A stretch of 7,885 nt of DNA from Chloroflexota bacterium (GCA_011051635.1 DRKV01000466.1:1-7885); one strand, 5' to 3'; numbered from the stretch's first letter, positions 1-7,320 are shown. The notes: generated from the sequence alone by a model not told the origin. Numbers and translations are program-made.

Positions 1-336
1 GCGTGGGGATACGGTCTGTACGTGGGCGCGGACGGCGGCTACTGGATTTCGCCTCTGACCGGCAGGCGCACCCTGCCCCCCACCCTGCTCTACGGCTGGG
101 GGACGGGGGAGGAAATCCGGCACTACAACGCCGTGGGGAAAGCCCTTCTGGAAGCCGCCGCCGACCCCGTCGCGCTGGCCGCCCTGATGGAGGAAAACGG
201 AGCCGCTTACGCCTACATCGGGGCGCGCGGCGGGCCGCTTTCGGCCCGCGCTATGCGGGAAAGCGGCCTGTTTCAAACGCTCTACCACCAGGGGGATACG
301 TGGGTCTTCAGGTTGAAGACGCTTTCCGCTCCTTGA
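1..336 (+). CDS. C-terminal fragment of a probable polytopic membrane protein (glycosyltransferase-like), 5' end outside window
   Basis: The reading frame is open from base 1 and ends at TGA 334-336, giving 111 residues of the C-terminus. The fragment begins A-W-G-Y-G-L-Y-V-G-A-D-G-G-Y-W-I and continues with a TLPP turn, a short helical stretch (NAVGKALLEAAADPVALAALM) and the strand AYAYIGARGGP. It has no transmembrane segment. From memory, this pattern (a residue stretch about a 'property' of the protein, then a helix asking for a missing value, then Y-I/L-G-x-R-G) resembles the soluble C-terminal domain of large Chloroflexota membrane proteins of the GT-C/ArnT or YfhO type. That assignment is inference and the catalytic part lies outside the window. 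An in-frame ATG at 22 exists but has no reason to be the start, since the frame is open before it. The 3' end overlaps the converging MFS gene by 29 bp. Confidence 0.6.
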   Translation, partial: AWGYGLYVGADGGYWISPLTGRRTLPPTLLYGWGTGEEIRHYNAVGKALLEAAADPVALAALMEENGAAYAYIGARGGPLSARAMRESGLFQTLYHQGDTWVFRLKTLSAP

Positions 337-1513
337 AATCCAGGCGCAAGTAGCCCGCCGCCCCCGCCAGGCCAATGAGCAAGCCGCCGTACCACGTACT
401 GACCGGCCCAAAGATGTCGCTCAAAAAGCCCCCCAGAGGGGTGGCAATCCCCGAAGCCACGTTCCAGCCCAGGCCGTAGACGCTCATGTAGCGCCCGCGC
501 ATCTCGGCGGGGGCCAGGTTAGCAACGTAGGCGGAGGCAGTGGGGATGAGAATCATCTCTCCCAGGGTGTAAATCACCATGCTCACCCAGAACCCCCAAA
601 AACCGCGCGCCAGCGCCACGCTGCCCACCCCCAGGGCGTAAAACAGCGTCCCTAGCGCCATCATCCGCAAGGGAGCGTGCCGTTTCGTCCGCTGGGTAAC
701 GGCAAACTGGAAGAGCACCACCAGGGTGGCGTTCGTGGTGGCAATCAGCCCGAAGTGATTTTCGGGTACGCCGTACTGCGTCTTGGCGTACACCCCCATC
801 AGTACCCAAATGAGCACCGCGCAGGATTGGGCGGTGACGAAGAGAGCCGCGAAGCGCAGGAAACGCCCGTCCCGCAAGACGTGGCGGTAGGCCACCCGCA
901 GGGGTTCGGAAGCCCCTCCCTGCCTGGATTGCGGCAGGGTCTCGCGGGCAAAGAAGGCCAGCAGCAGACCGTACCCGGCCAGCCCCGCGGCGGCGAACAG
1001 GAAAGCGATGCCGTAGGAAGCCGCCGCCAGGAAGCCCCCCACCGCCGGGCCGACGGCCACCCCCACGTTGTTGCTCATCCGCAGCAGGGCGTAGGCATCG
1101 GGACGCCGCTCCGGCGGCACCAGGTCGGCCAGCATGGCATCCCCGCCGACGCGGTACATCGGCCCGAAGAAACCCCAAAAGGACATCAGGAGGGCGAAAT
1201 GCCACAGGAGATGTGCCTGCCCCATCAGGAGGTAGACCATCCCGTTGCCTATCAGGCTGAAGACCATGACCCCCTTGCGCCCCAGGCGGTCGGTGAGCGG
1301 CCCGGCCCACAGGGCTGCGCCCACCCCCACGGCGGCGTTGAGGGTCATCAGGCTGCCAATCTGCCCCAAAGGGCGCTGGACGCGCTCGCTGACGTAAATC
1401 ATCAGGAAGGGCCAAATCATGCTGGCCCCGACGGTGCTCATCAACATCCCCCAGAACATGAGCCAGAATTGGGCAGGATACCCGGAAACTTGCTTGCGCC
1501 ATCGTTTGAACAT
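308..1513 (-). CDS. MFS transporter, 12-TM drug:H+ antiporter (DHA1)-like
   Basis: This is a complete 401-residue integral membrane protein of normal length for a 12-helix major facilitator. Motif A, GPLTDRLGRKG, sits at residues 71-81 between TM2 and TM3. A good motif C (NNVGVAVGPAVGG, 148-160) lies in TM5; in this superfamily motif C marks proton antiporters that export substrate. A cytoplasmic central loop with many Arg residues (about 190-220) separates the two six-helix halves, and PAEMRGRYMSVYG (335-347) is the equivalent loop in the second half. Helices are rich in Gly, Ala and Phe. The substrate cannot be read; efflux of a drug or metabolite is likelier than sugar uptake because of motif C. 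The ATG at 1513 is the only plausible start upstream of TM1. It has no Shine-Dalgarno sequence, but a -10-like hexamer lies just before it. The stop TGA (310-308) falls inside the converging gene. The terminator at 1822-1858 separates it from the upstream amylopullulanase. Confidence 0.93.
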   Translation of the reverse strand: MFKRWRKQVSGYPAQFWLMFWGMLMSTVGASMIWPFLMIYVSERVQRPLGQIGSLMTLNAAVGVGAALWAGPLTDRLGRKGVMVFSLIGNGMVYLLMGQAHLLWHFALLMSFWGFFGPMYRVGGDAMLADLVPPERRPDAYALLRMSNNVGVAVGPAVGGFLAAASYGIAFLFAAAGLAGYGLLLAFFARETLPQSRQGGASEPLRVAYRHVLRDGRFLRFAALFVTAQSCAVLIWVLMGVYAKTQYGVPENHFGLIATTNATLVVLFQFAVTQRTKRHAPLRMMALGTLFYALGVGSVALARGFWGFWVSMVIYTLGEMILIPTASAYVANLAPAEMRGRYMSVYGLGWNVASGIATPLGGFLSDIFGPVSTWYGGLLIGLAGAAGYLRLDFKERKASST

Positions 1514-1518
1514 GGCAC

Positions 1519-1524
1519 ATAGTA
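1519..1524 (-). promoter_or_regulatory. Possible -10 element for a leaderless MFS transcript
   Basis: On the minus strand TACTAT (4 of 6 matches to TATAAT) ends 5 bases before the ATG of the MFS gene, so a transcript would start at or next to the A of the start codon. No Shine-Dalgarno sequence is seen upstream of the ATG, which fits leaderless translation. No convincing -35 hexamer is present, so this is weak. Confidence 0.25.
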
Positions 1525-1600
1525 TGCCACAAAAACAACCAACCGAAAAGCAAGGGCATCTTCGGGGAAGTACGCAAGAAATGTAGAAAAATCGCTTGAA

Positions 1601-1650
1601 GAACGCAGATTACGCTGATGACCGCTGATGACCGCTGATTCGCGCGGAAA
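1601..1650 (+). repeat. Degenerate 10-bp tandem repeat element (CGCWGAT), left copy
   Basis: Four CGCWGAT units start at 1604 (CGCAGAT), 1613, 1623 and 1633 (CGCTGAT), spaced 9, 10 and 10 bp, followed by CGCGCGGAAA. The first 29 bases (1601-1629) match 27 of 29 positions of the minus-strand element at 7705-7677, so two copies in opposite orientation bracket the amylopullulanase gene. Similar arrays are, from memory, dispersed between genes in many environmental bacterial genomes. No function is known to me and it encodes nothing. Confidence 0.75.
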
Positions 1651-1691
1651 AGCGAAGGACTTCAACGGCTGCCGCCTTTGCCCCCATTGCA

Positions 1692-1800
1692 GGTTGGATT
1701 CCAGCCGCCACTCCGTGGGCGGCTTCGCAGATGTCGGTACAGTTTCAACTGCCGTTTTCTACACAAGGCAAATCTTTGGACTGCGGCGGCACCACGCCGC
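1692..1800. repeat. Cluster of short GC-rich palindromes in intergenic DNA
   Basis: Three small hairpins lie here: GGTTGG/CCAGCC with a 3-base loop (about 1692-1706), GCCGCC 1704-1709 with GGCGGC 1718-1723, and GCGGCG 1783-1788 with CGCCGC 1795-1800. None is followed by a T-tract in either direction, so they are not obvious terminators. The stretch AAATCTTTGGACTGCGGCGG around the last hairpin looks like a dispersed intergenic repeat from memory, but only one copy is in the window. No coding potential is seen. Confidence 0.45.
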
Positions 1801-1821
1801 TTCCCCTCGCAGCCCACCCGC

Positions 1822-1858
1822 AAAAAAATGTAGGACAACTGCGAGCAGTTGTCCTACA
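1822..1858 (-). terminator. Intrinsic terminator of the amylopullulanase gene
   Basis: TGTAGGACAACTGC (1829-1842) and GCAGTTGTCCTACA (1845-1858) form a perfect 14-bp inverted repeat around a GA centre; the hairpin would be about 13 bp with a 4-base loop. Reading the minus strand, seven Ts (1828-1822) follow directly. It lies 46 bases past the TAA of the amylopullulanase and ahead of the MFS gene, so it should end the amylopullulanase transcript and insulate the MFS gene. There is no T-tract on the plus-strand side, so it acts in one direction. Confidence 0.9.
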
Positions 1859-1882
1859 CATTCGGAAGTCCGCAACACGGAA

Positions 1883-1900
1883 CGGCGGTTTTCCCCGCCG
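1883..1900 (-). other. 3' UTR hairpin directly after the amylopullulanase stop
   Basis: CGGCGG (1883-1888) pairs with CCGCCG (1895-1900) around a 6-base loop, beginning 4 bases beyond the stop codon on the minus strand. There is no T-tract, so it is probably a stabilising 3' structure or a supporting hairpin in front of the main terminator. Confidence 0.5.
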
Positions 1901-1904
1901 GCGA

Positions 1905-4900
1905 TTACCGGAGGATGAGCGGGAAAATCATCCGCCAGCCGACCTGGAATGTCGAGAGCACCGGCACCTGCTGGGCGTCCCCGCCATCGGAGGTCTGCCC
2001 GCTGATGCTCACCGCGTAGGTCTCGCCCACGGTGAACGGCATGGAGGGGGTAAAGACCACGGTATGCCCGCTGTCGGTGAGGGCAAACGTGCCGGTGACG
2101 ACGTTACCCCAGCGGTCGTCCACATCGAATTGCGTACCGACGCTCATTGTCACGCTCCAGGTGACGGTGATGGCGGAAGCGGCATCCACGCCGACAGCCC
2201 CGTCGGCGGGAGCGACGCTCACCACCAGCGGGTCACGCCAATACTGCACCGCCTTGTGCTCATCGGGGCCGTTCCCCCAATCGGTAGCGGTGTCGTCCAC
2301 CAGTTGCGTGCCGTCCGTGCCGTAGTCCACGCTCAAGGAGCGGTTCGCCAGCCCGCTGATGGAGCGCCACTGCTCGACGGTATCCCACGAACCGCGGGTG
2401 TACTTGTACATCGCCTGCGTCCCGTCCGGCAGGGAGAGAGTGTATTCCCAAATATCCGGGTCGTCCGAGACCTGGGTCATGGGCATCGCGCCGGGGTCCC
2501 ACTGGGGCGTATCGGGCAGGTTGCCTGCCAGATAGACCGTGCCGGGGGTGTAGTCGGGAACCCGCACCCGGAAAGTGACCTGCACCATCTTGGCTTCCGC
2601 CGTCTGGCTGACGGGCGCGGAATCGGCGGAGAAGTTGAAGTAGGCGTCCAGCGCCCGCACGGTGTAGGTGTAGGTGACACCGCCGGCCACGGCGGTATCG
2701 GTGTACGCCGTGGTGGGCGAGAGCACCCGCGCTACCTTGACCGCCGCCCCGCCCTCCGAGCGGTACAGGTCGTAGGCGTACACGCCGGTATCGTCTGTGC
2801 TGGCATCCCAGGCCAGGGCGATGAAATCCGTGCCCCAATCGGTGACGCGCAGGTTCTGCGGCACGGAGGGGGGCGTGGTATCGGCAGCGGGGAGCACGGT
2901 CAACACGCCGGGCTTCGGGGGCACCGACGCGGGGTCGAAGGTGCCGCCCTGGTCGGCGTAAGTCCAGTCGCGCCCGCCGGTGGTGGAGTAGCGGTAAACG
3001 TACTGGTACGTGCCGGTCGCTTCGGGCAGCAGGCTGGCCTTGAACTCGTCGTTGTTGCCCGCGTCGGCGTTGAAGGAAGCGTCCACCCAGTGCGTCCACG
3101 AAAGCGGCAGCGTTCCGGTCAACCCGTAGCCCACCTGCGCCATCAGACCGGGGGTCGGTCCGGGCTGGGAAGTCTGCCCGTCAATCCGCACCTGCCCGTA
3201 GATGTTCTCGGTGGGCGTCAGGCCGACGGTGTGGGTAATAGCAACTGGTCGGTCCAGGTTGGCCCAGCCGATTTGAAAATGCGGCACGGCGCTGACTTCG
3301 TTGGAATAGCCGCTTTGCAGGCCGCTGGTATCGTTCTGGCCGACCACCACGTAGTAGTAAGTCTGCCCGTTGGTCAGGCCGGTATCGGTGAAGACGGTGG
3401 TGACGACGTTCCCGACCTGGATGTAGCCGCCCCCGCTGAAAGTGGAGCGGAGCACCAGGTAGCGGTCGGCATTGGAAGCGACAGACCATTGAAGGGCGAC
3501 CTGCCCATCGGATTCGGAGGCCACTTGAAGGTCGGTCACCGCCCCCGGAGGGGTCAGCAACCCGCTTTGGAGGGTGAGCAGAACCCCAAAGTTGGGCGGC
3601 ACATCCAAAGAAATCTGCCCCAAAGCGTCCACGGTGTAGAGCGCGTTCCCGTGCAGGACATCCACAAACTGCGCGCCCACCGGCAGGTATCCACTCACGT
3701 CCAGGGAAACGGTCTGGGTGGTAACGTTGCGGCTGACCACCACGATGGCGGCATCGTCAGATGTCTTGCGCCCATAAGCGTAGAGCATGGCGGTATCATC
3801 CACCAGGAGGGGATGAAAATCTCCGGTGCGCAAAGCGGGATGGGCATTATGGGTGGCGGCCAACAAAGCGTAGTGCTCGCGCAACTGCGCCTGCCCCTGC
3901 TCGGTTTGCAAGTGGGCGTAGAAAGGCGTGCCGCTCTCATTCAGCCAAGGATAGGGCTGGCGGTTGTAGGGGTCGTCCTGCCAGGTAGAGCCGTCGTAGG
4001 CCACAGGGCCGACCAACCCGATTTCATCGCCATAGTAGATGGTTGGCGCGCCGGGCAGGGTAAATTGCAACAGGGTAACTCCCTTCAAGCGGGCGATGGC
4101 ATCGCTCCAGTCGTAGTTGGGGTCTTGCAGGGGGGTATCGTCCGTGCCGACGGCTGCGTTGTGGTCGAGCATGAAGAGGGCGCGGTTGGTATCGTGGCTG
4201 TCCAGCAGGTTCATCATGGCGTAGAACGCTTCGGGAGGATAGCGTTCCTGCCAGTTGAGAAGGCGTTCGTTGAGTTCGGAGGGCGTCAGCGGAGACAACG
4301 ACCCGGCAGAAGAACCGCTGTTGTGGTCGTTGTCGGTGAAAGTGCTGTCCCGCCAGAAAGAAAGCATGGCCGAACCGTACTGGTAGTTCATCGTGGCATC
4401 CCACTCCGCGCCCAGCAGCCAGGAAGAAGCGTTGCCCCACTCCTCGCCGACGATGTAGGTATCGGTATAGACGGCGCGCACCGCCGAGCGGAAACCCTCC
4501 CAGTAGTCGTTGGAGGGGTCGTTGAGAAGACCGGGGTCGACGTCGCCGCCCACGTCCAGCCGCCAGCCGGAAGCGCCCTGGTCAATCCAGGAGGGGGCTA
4601 CCGAGTTGAGGCCGTCGCTCCAGATGAGGGCGCGCACGCCGGGGTTGGAAGCATTCAACTTGGGCAGACTGTCATAGCCGAACCAGGACGTGTAGGTGGC
4701 CGCATTGGGGGTTCCGTCCGAACCGGCACACTCGCCCGTGCCGGGAGTGACATCGGTGAAATAGAACCAGTCGCGGTAGGGGCTGGAGGGACTCTCGCAC
4801 GCGCCCACTTCGGGATAACGTCCGTAACGGTCGAAGTAGATGCTGTCGGAGGAGACGTGATTGAAAACGCCATCCAGGATGACCTTGATGCCGCGAGCGT

Positions 4901-7304
4901 CTGCCTCGCTCACCAGCGCCTGGAAGGTCTCCAGGTCGCCAAAGGCATCGTCAATCAGGTTGTAATCGGTGGTGTCGTACTTGTGGTTGGAGGGCGATTC
5001 GAAGATGGGGTTGAGGTACAGGGCGGTGACACCCAGGGATTGGAGGTAATCGAGTTTATCCCTCACCCCTTGCAGGTCGCCGCCGTAGAAGTTCTGGCTC
5101 CAGGTTCCCGCGCAATCGGGGTCGCCGGCATCCCGCGGGTCGCAGACGGGGGTGTTCCACTCCGTAGTGTTGGAGCGGGTAATCGTGCCCCGCGGGTCAT
5201 CGTAGAAAAAGGAACCGGCGGCGGGGTCGTTGGTCGGGTCGCCGTCGCGGAAGCGGTCTACGAAAATCTGGTAGAAGACGGCGTTCTTCACCCAATCGGG
5301 GGTACGGAAGGCCGGGTCGTAGACGGTCAATTGCCAGGAGTTGTCGGGACTCTCGGCGAAAGCCTCTCCCAGGCCGCCGGTGCGGGCGTCATCGTCCTCG
5401 TAGTAGGCCACGGCATCACCGTCGCGGGCGATGAAGCGATACCAATACACGGTGGGCAGGTCGCTGGCAGGCAGGGTGAGTTCCCACCAATCGTAAGTGC
5501 CGTCACTGGATGCCAGGCTCATGTCGTAGAGGGTTTCGGTGTCCAGGCGGTCATCCCAGACGCGCACCTGCACGCCGGTCAGGTCGTTTTGGGCGGAGCG
5601 GAAGCGCAGGGTGACGGCGGTTCCGGTGGTGACGGGGCCGCCGGGGACGCGATAGAGCGGGTCGCGGCTGTCGTGCGCCAGGGCGTCCCACCAGATGTCG
5701 TTGTCGTGGGAAGCCCCGTATGTCACGTGACGCACAGCCTGGGCGCTGGAAGCGCCATCCGTGGCCGTGACCGTGATGGTGTTGCTCCCCACGGCCAGCG
5801 TCACCGGCTGGGTGAACACACCGGATGCGGCGATGGTCGGAGTGTAGAAAGCCGTACCGTTCAAGTCCACGGTGACGGTCACACCGCTCGCCGGACTGAC
5901 CGTGCCGGTCACGTCAATGGCGGCAGTAGCGAACTTCGCGTTTTCGTCCGGGGCGGTGAGGTTCAGGCTGAGGGAGGGGACGGGGTAAACGGCGAAGGCC
6001 GAAAGGGTGGTCGTATCGCTGCCCCAATCGGGGGTAGTATAGGCCACGTTGGGGTCGGAAGGCACGCTGTCCTGGGCATGGCCGCTCCCGCCGGTAGTGA
6101 AGGCTTCCAGCGCCAGGGCGGAGGGATTGCCGAGGGCGCTCTTGGGGATGCGGTACTCAATCCAGTCGTTAGCGGGGTCGTAAGCCTGCTCACCGCCCAA
6201 CGAAACCAGGGTGGGATAATCCCAGCCGGAACCGTTCCAGGCGGTCAACTGGGCATCCTGCAACACGTCGGTGTCCTCGTGCCAGACGTAAAGGGCGTAT
6301 TCGGGCAAGTGGTCGCTAACGGCAGCCACGGCGCGTCCCCAGGGGTCAGAGGCAGCGCCGGAACCGGAAACCTGGTCGGTATCCAGGTACACGCCGTAGG
6401 TCATGCCCCAGGTGGATGCAAAGGCGTCGAATCCCAGGTAGTAACTGCCGGCGTCCTCGGCCAGGTAGAGATTGGCGAGGTCCAGGTTAGGTTCGTCAAT
6501 ATCGCTCAGGGGGTCACTGGCCAAAGGAGCCTCCCAGGTGGCTTCGCGGCTCCCGTCAATGGCGATGTAGGGGGTGGAAACGCTCAAAGCAGCCTGCGCG
6601 CTCCAATCGGCGGCGTTCCAGTCGTCGGCAGGGAAGTTGATGGTGTCCTGGGCGTTATCGCCGCCGCCCCCGCCGGTATCCCATACTTCCAGCCAGAAGC
6701 CGCTCGGATTGCCCAGTTTGGCCTTCGAGACCTTCCACTCCAGGACGGAGGTCGTCCCCGCTCCGAGGGCGGCCTCGTCCAGTTGGGCGACGCTGCCCCA
6801 ATCCCAACTGGTGGTAGCCGCCGTCCAACTGACCACCTGCGTGTGGCCAACATCGTAAGGCGGGCTGTCCACCCAGGTGTAGATGGCTACTTCGGGGCGA
6901 TGGGCGGCATCGGCAGCCACATTGCGTCCCCAGGCATCGGAGGTCGCCCCGGAGCCGGAAACGCCATCCGTATCCAGGTAGATGACGTATTTGCCCCAAT
7001 TGGCAGCGCTCAAATCAGCGTTGACCGTGAAGGCGAAGTAGACGTAATCGGCATCGCTGGTAACGTAGAGGTCCAGCAGGTCCAGGTTGGCATTGCCGTT
7101 ACCGTCGCCGGATGGGTCTTGCGCCACCGGCGGGCCGTAAGCGGTGTCGATAGTTCCGTCCACAACGGGCGTGGCGGCAAGGCCACGCGGCGCGGCCGGG
7201 GATTCGGCGGCCTGTGCGAAAGGCACCCCCAGCGGCCCGGTCAGGCCCATCAGGAGGGCGGCAATCGTGAGCAGGCGCCATGCAAGGGTCAGGGAAGACT
7301 TCAT
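1905..7304 (-). CDS. Secreted amylopullulanase-like GH13 glycoside hydrolase (type II pullulanase/alpha-amylase), multi-module
   Basis: This 1,799-residue extracellular enzyme should hydrolyse alpha-glucans such as starch or pullulan. Its order matches Thermoanaerobacter-type amylopullulanases. It has a signal peptide (1-32/33, cut near AQA/AES), two DOMON/glucodextranase-C-like modules (about 45-248 and 249-441), an Ig-like glucodextranase-B-type domain (442-530) and a CBM34-like N-domain (533-662). The GH13 barrel (667-1160) and beta-domain C (1161-1248) follow, then FnIII (1250-1340), an unassigned module (1341-1475), FnIII (1477-1570), a CBM20-like starch-binding domain (1573-1690), a Big_5-like domain (1693-1788) and the tail RMIFPLILR.

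Catalytic signatures are intact: DGVFNH 811-816, GWRLDV with nucleophile D917, VGEEW with general acid E954, and SHDTNR with D1038; region V is NPIFESPSNHKYD (765-777). Four cysteines (721, 731, 836, 859) are the only ones in the protein. I chose the ATG at 7304 because it follows AAAGGAG by 9 bases and starts a clean signal peptide; an upstream in-frame ATG at 7382 would add 26 residues ahead of it. Alpha-1,6 activity as well as alpha-1,4 cannot be settled from sequence. Confidence 0.93.
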   Translation of the reverse strand: MKSSLTLAWRLLTIAALLMGLTGPLGVPFAQAAESPAAPRGLAATPVVDGTIDTAYGPPVAQDPSGDGNGNANLDLLDLYVTSDADYVYFAFTVNADLSAANWGKYVIYLDTDGVSGSGATSDAWGRNVAADAAHRPEVAIYTWVDSPPYDVGHTQVVSWTAATTSWDWGSVAQLDEAALGAGTTSVLEWKVSKAKLGNPSGFWLEVWDTGGGGGDNAQDTINFPADDWNAADWSAQAALSVSTPYIAIDGSREATWEAPLASDPLSDIDEPNLDLANLYLAEDAGSYYLGFDAFASTWGMTYGVYLDTDQVSGSGAASDPWGRAVAAVSDHLPEYALYVWHEDTDVLQDAQLTAWNGSGWDYPTLVSLGGEQAYDPANDWIEYRIPKSALGNPSALALEAFTTGGSGHAQDSVPSDPNVAYTTPDWGSDTTTLSAFAVYPVPSLSLNLTAPDENAKFATAAIDVTGTVSPASGVTVTVDLNGTAFYTPTIAASGVFTQPVTLAVGSNTITVTATDGASSAQAVRHVTYGASHDNDIWWDALAHDSRDPLYRVPGGPVTTGTAVTLRFRSAQNDLTGVQVRVWDDRLDTETLYDMSLASSDGTYDWWELTLPASDLPTVYWYRFIARDGDAVAYYEDDDARTGGLGEAFAESPDNSWQLTVYDPAFRTPDWVKNAVFYQIFVDRFRDGDPTNDPAAGSFFYDDPRGTITRSNTTEWNTPVCDPRDAGDPDCAGTWSQNFYGGDLQGVRDKLDYLQSLGVTALYLNPIFESPSNHKYDTTDYNLIDDAFGDLETFQALVSEADARGIKVILDGVFNHVSSDSIYFDRYGRYPEVGACESPSSPYRDWFYFTDVTPGTGECAGSDGTPNAATYTSWFGYDSLPKLNASNPGVRALIWSDGLNSVAPSWIDQGASGWRLDVGGDVDPGLLNDPSNDYWEGFRSAVRAVYTDTYIVGEEWGNASSWLLGAEWDATMNYQYGSAMLSFWRDSTFTDNDHNSGSSAGSLSPLTPSELNERLLNWQERYPPEAFYAMMNLLDSHDTNRALFMLDHNAAVGTDDTPLQDPNYDWSDAIARLKGVTLLQFTLPGAPTIYYGDEIGLVGPVAYDGSTWQDDPYNRQPYPWLNESGTPFYAHLQTEQGQAQLREHYALLAATHNAHPALRTGDFHPLLVDDTAMLYAYGRKTSDDAAIVVVSRNVTTQTVSLDVSGYLPVGAQFVDVLHGNALYTVDALGQISLDVPPNFGVLLTLQSGLLTPPGAVTDLQVASESDGQVALQWSVASNADRYLVLRSTFSGGGYIQVGNVVTTVFTDTGLTNGQTYYYVVVGQNDTSGLQSGYSNEVSAVPHFQIGWANLDRPVAITHTVGLTPTENIYGQVRIDGQTSQPGPTPGLMAQVGYGLTGTLPLSWTHWVDASFNADAGNNDEFKASLLPEATGTYQYVYRYSTTGGRDWTYADQGGTFDPASVPPKPGVLTVLPAADTTPPSVPQNLRVTDWGTDFIALAWDASTDDTGVYAYDLYRSEGGAAVKVARVLSPTTAYTDTAVAGGVTYTYTVRALDAYFNFSADSAPVSQTAEAKMVQVTFRVRVPDYTPGTVYLAGNLPDTPQWDPGAMPMTQVSDDPDIWEYTLSLPDGTQAMYKYTRGSWDTVEQWRSISGLANRSLSVDYGTDGTQLVDDTATDWGNGPDEHKAVQYWRDPLVVSVAPADGAVGVDAASAITVTWSVTMSVGTQFDVDDRWGNVVTGTFALTDSGHTVVFTPSMPFTVGETYAVSISGQTSDGGDAQQVPVLSTFQVGWRMIFPLILR
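5982..7172 (-). repeat. Tandem duplication of an N-terminal carbohydrate-binding-like module within the amylopullulanase
   Basis: Residues about 45-248 and 249-441 are two copies of one beta-sandwich module. Both carry Y-L-D-T-D-x-V-S-G-S-G-A-x-S-D-x-W-G-R (copy 1 at 109-127, copy 2 at 306-324), then H-x-P-E-x-A-x-Y-x-W, a K-x-x-L/A-L-G-N-P step (196-200 and 388-394) and a GG-x-x-x-x-A-Q-D-S/T turn. The acidic DTD...SD cluster suggests a metal site. The family resembles the C-domain of glucodextranase, often annotated DOMON-like; binding to glucan or cell surface is inference. Confidence 0.8.
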
Positions 7305-7313
7305 AACGATATT

Positions 7314-7320
7314 CTCCTTT
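7314..7320 (-). promoter_or_regulatory. Ribosome binding site of the amylopullulanase gene
   Basis: AAAGGAG on the minus strand lies 9 bases before the ATG at 7304. It is what fixes this start over the in-frame ATG at 7382, which has no comparable purine tract and does not begin a signal peptide. Confidence 0.85.

Noticed and set aside
1601..1650. CGCTGAT array as a CRISPR
   Set aside because: Units are about 10 bp with no unique spacers between them; no cas genes are near.
1441..1665. 74-residue minus-strand frame over the MFS start and the left repeat
   Set aside because: It overlaps the MFS coding region in another frame and its N-terminus is a translation of the CGCTGAT repeat.
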